From the NCBI GenBank assembly GCA_009692395.1, contig SHZG01000043.1, positions 1 to 12,985 on the forward strand: DNA of 12,985 nucleotides, written 5' to 3'. Position 1 is the first letter of the stretch. The number at the start of each line of letters is the position of its first letter. Under the pieces are notes generated by a model. It was not told where the DNA came from, searched no databases, and saw nothing but the letters and a program-made list of their open reading frames with translations. Positions 5,722 through 12,985 of this stretch are shown here, in pieces. Origin of the DNA: Methylococcales bacterium. Its GTDB lineage: Bacteria; Pseudomonadota; Gammaproteobacteria; Methylococcales; Methylomonadaceae. Position numbers and translations under genes: made by a program.

Positions 5722-8700
5722 TTATTCTTTGTGTTGATTGAGCCATGAAAAGTCAGTGAGACCTTTCCATGTTTTTTGCAATAAGCCATCGTTTTCATGA
5801 CTTGGAATGACTTGGACATTGCCCCACTTGCCTGTTACTAAATACTGTGAGCCAAAGAAAAACCCATCTTGGTCTTTTCCTGTTAAAGATTTGCCGATTA
5901 ATGAAGCAACTTTGCCCATAATTGTACCAGCTATAGGCACGGCATCTGCACTTTTTGGCGCGACCATCACGGTATAATTAACGGTGTGCCGTAGAAAATC
6001 AGTATCGCCTGTGAGGGTTATTTTTGCAGGAATTGCATCAACGATTAAGTTGCTGGTTCGCGCCTTGCCTTGGATTAAATCACAATGCCCTGTGATACTG
6101 TCAAATGTTAAGCCTTCTTGGTAAACATCACTGAAATCCAGTTGCAAACGCTTTATCCATTGGGCAACCGCTAATACGCCCAATATTCTTCCAAAGCCAG
6201 GTTCAATACCTAATAGTCGCCCCTCTGTTAAGTCAACATCAAGCGAGCCTTGCAATCGTGCTAAAGAAAATTGTTGTGGTGCGCCTTGCCACTTAACATC
6301 AAAATCAATACCACCGCTGGTTTGAGTAAAGTTTTTGCTGATGTCTAAACGTTTAAAAAACTCATCCGCACGCGGCAACTCTAATCGACCTCGTGCGCGG
6401 GTAATAGATTGTTTGCCGTTAACTTGCCAATCACCTGAGAGCGTCAATTTTTGCAAATCGCTATTCAGTGCGACGTTTTTAAAGGCAATGCCGTTGCTAG
6501 TGCGTTCGGTGACTAACTTTAATTGTCCCAGTTCAAACTCTTGCCAGCGGGTTTTTTGGCTAGTCAAGGTGAGTAAAGGCATGGCAGCGGCCGTAAGTGA
6601 GGGTGCTTCTGTACTGTCTTGATTACCCAGTTGTTTAGCCAGCGAAAAATCCAGTTCATCCATCGTTAATACAATACGGTTTTCGCCTGTTAGATCAAAA
6701 GGAATGTTGAGTTTACCTGTAGCAAATTGGCTATTGAGACTGCCTATCCACTGTTTGCCATTGGGTTTTAAATTTAAATCAAATAGACCTAACGGCGTTT
6801 TTTTCCATAACGCGGAATCACTGTGAATGTTTATTTCATTAATCGGGGTAGTGGTCGGTGTTGCTGCGACGGGGTCATGTTTCGCGAGTGAATAACCAAT
6901 GCCTAGCCAGTTTTGCAAGGCAAGTTGTTCGCTATTAATAGCCAGCTTGAGTCCTGCTTTAGGTACGATACCAACATTACCTGTGCCGATTAAAACCGAC
7001 CCCGCTTGAATGATTTTCTGTTTATTATCAAAATTCAGTTCGGCTTTGAGCTTGTTATCGTAATTAAGGCTAATCGGTAATAATGGCTTATCAACTAGGC
7101 TAAAAGTCAGTGATAACGGGCGTTGTTGTGAACTGGTTTTCGCTAAACTATCAGGTAAATCGAGACTAATACCCACTAACAGTGATTGTATTGTCAGCTC
7201 TGATGGGGTGTTGCCGTAGGGTAATTTTAACTGTAGTTTATAATCACTAGCCCCTTGTGCCATCGACCAACCAGACATTTTAAATTGTTCGCGCAGTTCA
7301 TTAATACCTGCGCGACCTGCAACATTAATCGTGGTTTTTTGTTCATCGGTTTTAATCGCAATTTTTACTGGATTACCTAAAGTCACGGCATTAAGGCGGT
7401 CAGTGTAAATCCCTTGTTCGTTAAACTTTAATTCGCCTACTAGTTTATCAACTAATAAATTTACTGATTTGACCATCAAAAGGGTATCGCTGGTGTTGGC
7501 TGTGCCTGTCACTTTAGCAGGGACAAGCGAGTTTTCTAAAGGAATAGTCAGTGCCAATTTTACCTGTGTATTACCTTGGGGCGTAATAGCGTCCAATACG
7601 GCATTAATCGGTAAATCTAACGGCGTTTTTTGTAAAAAATCTAAGGTATCAGCGACACCTGCGGTAAATTCGCCATCAACCAACAATCTATCACTTTTAG
7701 CTAATGAGGGGTTTTTAATGACCGCTTGCTTAAGCGTGATTTTATCGCTTTTGCCCTGCGCAATATTGACTTGCCAGCTGTCTTGGAAGAATAACACCTC
7801 ACCTGCCAGCCCTGTTAAATGCGGCCAATTGGAATGATAATTTACTTCCACTTGCTCAGCAGAAAATAACACTTGAAACACGCCCTGCCCTTTAGTAAAT
7901 GGAAAGTCATTTAAATTGCCATAAAATAACAAGCCACCGTTTGGGACTTTGCCACTGATAAACGCATGATCCAACCAATCGACTAAGGCATTGCTCATAA
8001 TGGACGTTGGATAATAAGCCACTACTTTACTTATGTCATTACCAAAGAATGCACTTTGTAAATCCATAAAAATCGGTTGGTTAGTTTTGGGAATAACTAA
8101 CTGCAAACGACTTTTACTGTGAATATCGGGCGAGTTTACTTCCAGCATCGAACTGGCTACCGTCCAATTGTCGGCTGTTTGTTGCCAAGTGAGCGTGCCT
8201 TGGAGTGTGTTGATAGGGATGATGTTGCGAAATAAAGTCGGGTATTTAAATTGCGCATTGGTCGTCTTTAAACGTATAAGACCAGATTGATTATCACCGA
8301 CCAGTCGCCCTGTAAGATTTTCCACCGCAGGTAATGACAAAATAGGCGCAAAACTAAGGTGCGTAAATTTACTCGCAATAGCAAACTGGTTAGCGTCAAA
8401 ATTCGCCGATACGGTGAAATTTTCTAATGTACCTTTTGGCTGCGCTTGTGTTAATAGCTTGGCTTGTTCATCGGGTAATGGTGCGAAAAACGCGGCGAGA
8501 CTGGCAACTTGATGAACATCCACTTTCGGCATGGATAGTTTGATTTTATGCAGTTGCTGATGTTCATCACTGTCACCCGACACGATGAATGAAGTAGCGG
8601 GATATTTTTTGTCTGCTGATTCCAATAAAAACTGTTCGACATCAACGCGCCATTGATCGTTAGTTTTTTCCCAGAACAACAGGCTCGAAAAATGATGACT

Positions 8701-9561
8701 AATAAAATCAGGTTTATGTTGCCGACTTAGTTGTAATTTTTTTGCTTGTACATCCGCTATCATGGACACTAAGCGCGAGTTTTGCCACGTTGCCCAAACC
8801 TTAAAATCGCCGTTACCTGATTTAATGCTCATGGTCAGCGGTAACTCTAGCGGAGTCCATTCGGGTAGATTAAGACCCTTGCCTTCAATAAACCCAGACC
8901 CGTTAATGGCTAACGGCTCAAAAATATTGCCCTTAATATCCAGTGACGCGCTTAATGATTCGCCTTGTTTTTTGTCTAAATTGATTAACACATTAACGCG
9001 GTGGTGGTCATCTTTATTGCGTATCATGATATTGACATCATCAAACACCAATGGCTTGCCTTTCTTTTGTTCATCCTGCCATGTTAGCGTGCTGTTTAAT
9101 ACCTGATATTTGCGCCCTTGCAATAACCACAGCGGCTGTCCACTGCCTGCTTTTAAACCGACAATCGCAATACTACCATCGGCTTGTTTTTTAACCGTGA
9201 GCTTCGCACCCACCAAGGTAATTCGCGTCGATGCCAATACATCACGACTCATCACTAAGTCGATTAAGCTAATCCCGATACGCATTTCTTGTAATTGAAT
9301 AGGCGGCGATTCGGTGTTGTTAGTGGGCGTAGCAATGGCAATATCGTCCAATACCAATTGCGGGCTAACATGATGAAAATGGGTTTTTAAGTGACCAATA
9401 GTGACAGGTGCTTCAACTTGTTTGCTGATTTCGGCGGCTAATTCGAGTTTATAGTGGTCAAGTCCAGCCAATAACAAGCGCACCGCTAATAAGCCCACCG
9501 CACTAGCAATCAAAGACCAAAAAATAAGGTGGCGCGTGGCGCGTTTAATATGGTGAATCAT
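5722..9561 (-). CDS. yhdP: YhdP, large AsmA-like envelope protein for phospholipid transport
   Basis: The 1279-residue product matches YhdP in size (E. coli about 1266). One N-terminal membrane segment spans about residues 12-32 (LIFWSLIASAVGLLAVRLLL), followed by a very long periplasmic part rich in short beta strands, as expected for the AsmA-like lipid-transfer groove. The C-terminus holds the conserved AsmA-type block: EPGFGRILGVL, then LDFSDVYQEGLTFDSITG and GSQYLVTGKWG near the end. Members of this family (YhdP, TamB, YdbH) bridge the inner and outer membranes and move phospholipids outward. The ATG at 9559-9561 has no obvious Shine-Dalgarno sequence. The gene follows rng after an 82-base gap with a hairpin and runs into the nitrilase gene, matching the conserved order rng-yhdP. 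Confidence 0.93.
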   Translation of the reverse strand: MIHHIKRATRHLIFWSLIASAVGLLAVRLLLAGLDHYKLELAAEISKQVEAPVTIGHLKTHFHHVSPQLVLDDIAIATPTNNTESPPIQLQEMRIGISLIDLVMSRDVLASTRITLVGAKLTVKKQADGSIAIVGLKAGSGQPLWLLQGRKYQVLNSTLTWQDEQKKGKPLVFDDVNIMIRNKDDHHRVNVLINLDKKQGESLSASLDIKGNIFEPLAINGSGFIEGKGLNLPEWTPLELPLTMSIKSGNGDFKVWATWQNSRLVSMIADVQAKKLQLSRQHKPDFISHHFSSLLFWEKTNDQWRVDVEQFLLESADKKYPATSFIVSGDSDEHQQLHKIKLSMPKVDVHQVASLAAFFAPLPDEQAKLLTQAQPKGTLENFTVSANFDANQFAIASKFTHLSFAPILSLPAVENLTGRLVGDNQSGLIRLKTTNAQFKYPTLFRNIIPINTLQGTLTWQQTADNWTVASSMLEVNSPDIHSKSRLQLVIPKTNQPIFMDLQSAFFGNDISKVVAYYPTSIMSNALVDWLDHAFISGKVPNGGLLFYGNLNDFPFTKGQGVFQVLFSAEQVEVNYHSNWPHLTGLAGEVLFFQDSWQVNIAQGKSDKITLKQAVIKNPSLAKSDRLLVDGEFTAGVADTLDFLQKTPLDLPINAVLDAITPQGNTQVKLALTIPLENSLVPAKVTGTANTSDTLLMVKSVNLLVDKLVGELKFNEQGIYTDRLNAVTLGNPVKIAIKTDEQKTTINVAGRAGINELREQFKMSGWSMAQGASDYKLQLKLPYGNTPSELTIQSLLVGISLDLPDSLAKTSSQQRPLSLTFSLVDKPLLPISLNYDNKLKAELNFDNKQKIIQAGSVLIGTGNVGIVPKAGLKLAINSEQLALQNWLGIGYSLAKHDPVAATPTTTPINEINIHSDSALWKKTPLGLFDLNLKPNGKQWIGSLNSQFATGKLNIPFDLTGENRIVLTMDELDFSLAKQLGNQDSTEAPSLTAAAMPLLTLTSQKTRWQEFELGQLKLVTERTSNGIAFKNVALNSDLQKLTLSGDWQVNGKQSITRARGRLELPRADEFFKRLDISKNFTQTSGGIDFDVKWQGAPQQFSLARLQGSLDVDLTEGRLLGIEPGFGRILGVLAVAQWIKRLQLDFSDVYQEGLTFDSITGHCDLIQGKARTSNLIVDAIPAKITLTGDTDFLRHTVNYTVMVAPKSADAVPIAGTIMGKVASLIGKSLTGKDQDGFFFGSQYLVTGKWGNVQVIPSHENDGLLQKTWKGLTDFSWLNQHKE

Positions 9562-9589
9562 GAAGACTGACTGACTGTTTTAAAGGTAA

Positions 9590-9622
9590 ACGACTGCCAG
9601 TCCTTAAAGGACTGGCAGTCGT
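9590..9622. repeat. 15-bp perfect hairpin between rng and yhdP
   Basis: Arms 9590-9604 and 9608-9622 are perfectly complementary around a three-base loop (TAA), GC-balanced and very stable for this genome. It begins about 20 bases after the rng stop. Reading on the minus strand it is followed by TTTACCTTTAAAA, a weak T-rich stretch, so it may be a partial terminator or an mRNA-stabilising element inside the operon. A short direct repeat, ACTG three times, lies next to it at about 9567-9578. Confidence 0.6.
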
Positions 9623-9643
9623 CGCGCGGCGAAGTGGTTATTG

Positions 9644-11101
9644 TTAAAGCAACACAACATCATACTGTTCCTGATTGTATTCTGACTCGGCTCTAAACTT
9701 AATCTGCACATCTAAAAATATTTCTAACTCTGCCAGCATATCGGCTTCTTCGTCCAACAACATGGCGACTACATCGTTAGACGCAAGCACTAATAACGTT
9801 TGTACCTTATATAAACGCACTTCACGAATAATTTCGCGAAATATTTCTAAACACATAGATTCGGCAGTTTTTAACACCCCACGTCCACCACACGCACTGC
9901 AAGGCTCACAGAGAATATGCGACAAACTTTCTCGTGTGCGTTTACGAGTCATTTCCACCAAGCCTAAAATAGACACCTCGGTAATTTTGGTTTTGGCTTT
10001 ATCTTTAGCTAAATTGCGTTCCAACGCCTGCAACACTTGCTGTTTATGATCCACGCTTTTCATGTCGATAAAATCAATGATGATAATACCGCCTAAATTG
10101 CGCAAGCGCAGTTGCCTAGCAATCGTTTGCGCCGCTTCCAGATTGGTTTTAAAAATAGTTTCTTCCAGATTACGCCCGCCGACATAACTGCCCGTATTTA
10201 CATCCACCGTAGTCATGGCTTCGGTTTGGTCAAACACCAAATGCCCGCCCGACTTCAGTTTAACTTTACGCTCTAAGGCTTTTTTTATTTCATCCTCGAC
10301 ATTATAAATATCAAACACAGGGCATTCGCCTGTGTAATGCTCAATAATGGGGACAATTTCAGGCGCGAAAATGGCGGCAAATTCGACTAATTTTTGATAC
10401 GTTTCCTTAGAATCAATACGAATTCTATCTAAGCCTTCTTTAGGTAAATCCCTCAACATTCTAATACTGAGCGGCAAATCTTTATGAATCAAGGCTTTGG
10501 CTTTCGTTTCAGCGATTTTTTCTGAAATGGATTCCCATAATTTCAACAAAAACACCATGTCAGCGCTAAGTATCTCTTCTTCCACACATTCCGCCGCTGT
10601 TCTGGCAATAAAACCACCGCAGCAACTATGCTCTTGTCTAAACGTTTCCACACACGCTCTCAAGCGAACCCGCTCTGGCTCACATTCGATACGTTGCGAG
10701 ACACCAGCAATATCGGCATAAGGCATATAGACCTGAAAACGCGAGGGGATGGATATATCAGTGGTTAACCGCGCGCCTTTTGTACCTAACGGGTCTTTAA
10801 CCACCTGCACAATAATATGCTGTCCTTCATGCAGATAATGCTCAATTTGTTCTGAGCCTTCTCTTTCTAGCTCTTGCGTCGATAAATCAGACAAATGCAA
10901 AAACGCCGCTTTTGGCAAACCAATATCCACAAACGCCGCTTGCATCCCTGGTAACACCCGACAGACTTCGCCTTTATAAATATTGCCCACTAAGCCACGT
11001 TCACGCCCACGCTCAATGATTAATTCTTGCAATACACCATTTTCAATAACGGCAACGCGGGTTTCGTGCGGGGTGATATTGATTAAAATTTCTTCACTCA
11101 T
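9644..11101 (-). CDS. rng: Ribonuclease G
   Basis: RNase G is the cytoplasmic endoribonuclease that matures the 5' end of 16S rRNA and degrades some mRNAs. The 485-residue product has the length of E. coli Rng (489) and lacks the long C-terminal scaffold of RNase E. Visible parts are the N-terminal S1-containing region (GNIYKGEVCRVLPGMQAAFVDIG from residue 39), the 5'-sensor/RNase H-like part, the DNase I-like catalytic part with the two metal-binding aspartates at 300 (TVDVNTG) and 343 (IIDFIDM), and the zinc-link cysteines at 398, 401 and 404 (CEPCSACGGRG). Its ATG overlaps the maf stop by four bases (ATGA), so translation is probably coupled. No start-site doubt. Confidence 0.97.
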   Translation of the reverse strand: MSEEILINITPHETRVAVIENGVLQELIIERGRERGLVGNIYKGEVCRVLPGMQAAFVDIGLPKAAFLHLSDLSTQELEREGSEQIEHYLHEGQHIIVQVVKDPLGTKGARLTTDISIPSRFQVYMPYADIAGVSQRIECEPERVRLRACVETFRQEHSCCGGFIARTAAECVEEEILSADMVFLLKLWESISEKIAETKAKALIHKDLPLSIRMLRDLPKEGLDRIRIDSKETYQKLVEFAAIFAPEIVPIIEHYTGECPVFDIYNVEDEIKKALERKVKLKSGGHLVFDQTEAMTTVDVNTGSYVGGRNLEETIFKTNLEAAQTIARQLRLRNLGGIIIIDFIDMKSVDHKQQVLQALERNLAKDKAKTKITEVSILGLVEMTRKRTRESLSHILCEPCSACGGRGVLKTAESMCLEIFREIIREVRLYKVQTLLVLASNDVVAMLLDEEADMLAELEIFLDVQIKFRAESEYNQEQYDVVLL

Positions 11102-11673
11102 AGTGGTACGCCATACTGCATTAAAAGCTGTGCTGTTTCATATAATGGCAAACCGACTACGCCTGAAAAACTGCCTGAAAGTGTCGTGACAAACACACTG
11201 CCTTTGCCTTGAATAGCATAAGAACCTGCTTTATCCAGTGGTTCACCACTGTGCCAATAAGCGACCATTTCCTGCTCAGTCAACGCCCTGAAAGTGACAT
11301 CGGTGATACTCACCGCTTGACTGTGTTCCTGTCCGCGTAAGGAAATTGCCGTGTAGACTTGATGTGTCTGCCCCGATAAAAGCCTTAACATACTGAGTGC
11401 ATCTGCTTGATCTTTTGGTTTACCCATAATGACATCACCCAATACCACCGCCGTATCTGCCGCTAACACCGATTGATGAGTCTGTAACTGCTCTACACAA
11501 CGTGCCGATTTTTCCGCTGCTAGCCGTTGTACATAAGCCAACGGCGATTCATTGATTAACGGCGTTTCATCAATATCTACCGCATAAACAGTGTACCAAA
11601 CGCCTATCTGGTCTAGCAGTTCTCTACGGCGTGGTGAAGCAGAAGCCAAAATAATTGGCAGTTGGTGGTTCAT
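11098..11673 (-). CDS. maf: Maf/YhdE-type nucleotide pyrophosphatase
   Basis: Maf proteins hydrolyse dTTP, UTP and modified nucleotides to monophosphates; some affect septation. The chosen 191-residue product has the N-terminal signature ILASASPRRRELL (residues 8-20), the catalytic Asp73 in AADTAVV, Lys85 in MGKPKD, the DKAGSYAIQGKG block (147-158) and the GLPLYET C-terminus. An in-frame ATG five codons earlier (11688) gives a short extension lacking any ribosome binding site. I chose 11673, which has a weak GGGA about eight bases before it. Neighbour rng starts within its stop codon (ATGA overlap), the usual maf-rng arrangement near mreBCD. The mre genes are not seen; a TlpA-like gene lies upstream instead. 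Confidence 0.93.
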   Translation of the reverse strand: MNHQLPIILASASPRRRELLDQIGVWYTVYAVDIDETPLINESPLAYVQRLAAEKSARCVEQLQTHQSVLAADTAVVLGDVIMGKPKDQADALSMLRLLSGQTHQVYTAISLRGQEHSQAVSITDVTFRALTEQEMVAYWHSGEPLDKAGSYAIQGKGSVFVTTLSGSFSGVVGLPLYETAQLLMQYGVPL

Positions 11674-11752
11674 AGCGATTCCCAGCATTCATTTTAATGG
11701 CAGGCATTGTAAAGCAGGAACGCGTAGTTAAGTTCAAAATAGACAAAACAAT

Positions 11753-12244
11753 TTATTTTAAGATTTTATTCAGCCGTGCTTCATAGTCTTCTTTGGATAA
11801 CACACCACTCACACCATCACGTTGTTGGGTTTTATCAAAAAAATACGTTCTTGGTAATTCGCCGTACCATTTTGGATCGATTTCAAATTGCAGTTTCTGA
11901 GTATTTTCTTCGGCATAAATCCAGTTTTCAAGTTCGGCTAATTGATTAGCCGCCAATATTTTCTGTGCCTCGGCAGATTCGGCAATGTCATCGGTACTGA
12001 GCATAACAATTTTAATCTCAGGATGGGCTTTATGAACGGCACTCAACACTGCCATATCTTTAATGCAAGACGGGCAGGTAATTGACCATACCGCCAGCAT
12101 AAACGGTTTTCCTGCATTGCTGGTTAAGAGTTGCTGATAACTACCGCTAACAAACGGTTTTAAGACGGACGATTCGGCGTGAGCTGTGTTAGCGCATACT
12201 GCTAAAATTAGTAATAAAACGCTTGGAAATGATGTGAGGCGCAT
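11753..12244 (-). CDS. Secreted TlpA/thioredoxin-like protein
   Basis: The 163-residue product starts with a Sec signal peptide: MRLTSFP, a hydrophobic core LLLILAV and a cleavage site probably after AHA at residue 23. The mature part has a thioredoxin-like fold with the redox motif CPSC at residues 57-60 (AVWSITCPSCIKDM), a strand IKIVMLSTDD and a probable cis-proline region ELPRTYFFD. It is likely a periplasmic disulfide reductase or thiol-linked redoxin; the partner is unknown. A longer frame from 12319 would bury the signal peptide, so I take the ATG at 12242-12244. The gene is separated from maf by 79 bases and from the next gene by 158, so it may be a unit of its own. No clear promoter is identified. 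Confidence 0.8.
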   Translation of the reverse strand: MRLTSFPSVLLLILAVCANTAHAESSVLKPFVSGSYQQLLTSNAGKPFMLAVWSITCPSCIKDMAVLSAVHKAHPEIKIVMLSTDDIAESAEAQKILAANQLAELENWIYAEENTQKLQFEIDPKWYGELPRTYFFDKTQQRDGVSGVLSKEDYEARLNKILK

Positions 12245-12287
12245 GATTAAGTCTCTTAATAATTGAACGGTGATAGGTGGAGGACAG

Positions 12288-12315
12288 TAGGGGCTGTACC
12301 TTGTGCCAGCCCTTA
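12288..12315. repeat. Hairpin upstream of the TlpA-like gene
   Basis: GGGCTG (12291-12296) and CAGCCC (12307-12312) pair around a ten-base loop, with TAG/TTA outside adding two further pairs and a wobble. It lies 44-71 bases before the predicted start of the TlpA-like gene and has no T-tract after it on the minus strand, so it is not a clear terminator. It could be a leader structure or of no function. Confidence 0.3.
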
Positions 12316-12402
12316 ACATAGTTACAAACTTATTTTTCTGGTTACGATGTGGCGTTTTTCTGATAGGTATAATATTTCAGCAGCCGCCTTAGATATTAAT
12401 CT

Positions 12403-12858
12403 TTAGGACGGTACATAAGCAATTGCGCCGTTTTTAATTGCAGTGTCTACACGAGCTTCTAAGTCTTTCATCTCACCGATTCTAAAACGGCTTTCTTCGC
12501 TAACTGGGTCAAGTGGTACTTTTTCCCGATAAAAGCTTTCTAAGTCTTCTATAAAGGCTATGTCTTCGCCTTGTGCTTTTAGGTAGAGTAAGTATTGATG
12601 TAAGGCGAAGTCTCGGGTGATAAAGGCGCGGGCGGTTTTTTCTTCATCTGTACCTTCGGCGATAAATTTATCCCCTGCTAAAGGTTCATAGCGTCGGTCT
12701 AATAAGGGAAAATGGGTGAGTCTGCGGGCGTAGTCTTCTAAACTTAAGCCATACAATTTGGCGATACGGGCATCTATTTCTGCGCGTAATAAGGCGCGTT
12801 TATTTAGGTCTTTTTCGGCGGAGTCTTTTGTCCATGTATAGTATTTTAGTTTTAACAT
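12403..12858 (-). pseudogene. C-terminal remnant of a type IIG-like DNA methyltransferase/restriction protein
   Basis: The frame runs from the IS630 left end to a TAA at 12403-12405. The 151 residues from the Met at 12858 contain LLRAEIDARIAKLYGLSLEDY followed by a THFPLLD stretch and RAFITRDFALHQYL. This resembles the very C-terminal helical region of large Eco57I/type IIG-like methyltransferase-restriction proteins (commonly written LDALVAHLYGL...ILDTFP). No catalytic motif (NPPY) is present, so the methylase body is missing. The open frame continues to 12885, but that part is IS DNA antisense to the transposase start. I infer that an IS630-type insertion cut the gene, probably at the TA dinucleotides near 12836-12841, leaving only this tail. 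The alternative, a small independent protein, is less likely. Confidence 0.6.
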
Positions 12859-12985
12859 AATCCATTTATTTCTATAAAATCCCATGAAAAAAGCCTACAG
12901 CGAAGATCTGAGAAAATGCGTAATAAACTGCTACGAAGCAGGATTTCCCAAGACTTTAATTATACAGATATTTACTATAGGAAAA
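12838..12985 (+). mobile_element. IS630-family element, left-hand end (partial)
   Basis: The transposase start (12884 onward) marks the left part of an IS630-type element that continues past the window. The boundary at about 12838 is a guess, based on the TA dinucleotides at the point where restriction-protein-like coding on the other strand ends. The 46 bases before the transposase ATG do not show an obvious inverted match to the right end seen at 119-141, so the two may be different elements. Confidence 0.5.
12884..12985 (+). CDS. IS630-family transposase, N-terminal fragment
   Basis: An ATG at 12884 opens 34 codons to the window end: MKKAYSEDLRKCVINCYEAG followed by FPKTLIIQIFTIGK. This is the typical N-terminal helix-turn-helix start of IS630-family transposases (KAYSxDLRxxVI...AG). 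It is cut only by the window edge. No strong ribosome binding site precedes it. It has the same orientation as the fragment at 2-118, but the two do not overlap in sequence, so identity between them cannot be tested here. Confidence 0.85.
   Translation, partial: MKKAYSEDLRKCVINCYEAGFPKTLIIQIFTIGK

Noticed and set aside
11706..11745. Possible sigma-70 promoter for maf (TTGAAC and TACAAT on the minus strand).
   Set aside because: The spacing is about 20 bases, too long for a credible promoter without experimental support.
12366..12376. TATAAT on the plus strand (GGTATAATATT), a possible -10 box.
   Set aside because: No matching -35 at 16-18 bases and no plus-strand gene downstream before the IS; AT-rich DNA yields such hexamers by chance.
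1..12985. CRISPR arrays, tRNA or rRNA genes and riboswitches.
   Set aside because: No regularly spaced repeats, cloverleaf-like or rRNA-like segments were seen; nearly all DNA is coding and the gaps are short.

Overview
The window looks like a chromosomal segment of a gammaproteobacterium. It carries the block maf - rng - yhdP - nitrilase - tldD, all on the minus strand. In many gammaproteobacteria this block sits beside the cell-shape genes mreBCD. The moderate-to-low GC, the IS630-type ends and a BamC-like lipoprotein would suit a Thiotrichales/Beggiatoaceae-like organism, but that placement is a guess. All complete genes here are read on the minus strand, from high to low coordinates; only the two IS630-type transposase fragments are on the plus strand.

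Layout from the left. Positions 1-~141 hold the 3' end of an IS630-family element. It abuts a type IV major-pilin-like gene (139-532), which has an intact leader and helix, a near-consensus sigma-54 promoter (576-591) and a large palindrome upstream (667-697). The pilin is broken by a frameshift and by the IS junction. tldD (756-2201) follows, with a good rho-independent terminator at 708-746. Next to it is an AT-rich gene (2302-4272) encoding a 656-residue protein: a complete C5-cytosine methyltransferase fused in frame to a complete HpaII-like restriction endonuclease. A short BamC-like lipoprotein gene (4305-4886) overlaps the end of a Nit-type amidohydrolase gene (4874-5707). Then come yhdP (5722-9561), rng/RNase G (9644-11101) and maf (11098-11673). 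Further right are a secreted TlpA/thioredoxin-like protein (11753-12244), the C-terminal remnant of a type IIG-like restriction-modification protein (12403-~12858), and the first 34 codons of another IS630-type transposase (12884 to the window end).

How the genes relate: maf and rng overlap by ATGA. yhdP, the nitrilase gene and the BamC-like gene are tightly packed and probably co-transcribed towards tldD. The fused restriction-modification gene lies between the BamC-like gene and tldD, in AT-richer DNA, and looks like a later insertion into an old housekeeping block. The most notable item is this single-chain methyltransferase-HpaII fusion. At its junction an internal ATG overlaps TGA stops in the +1 frame, as expected if two genes once joined by an ATGA overlap were fused by a frameshift. 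The two window ends hold IS630-type ends in the same orientation, each next to a damaged gene.
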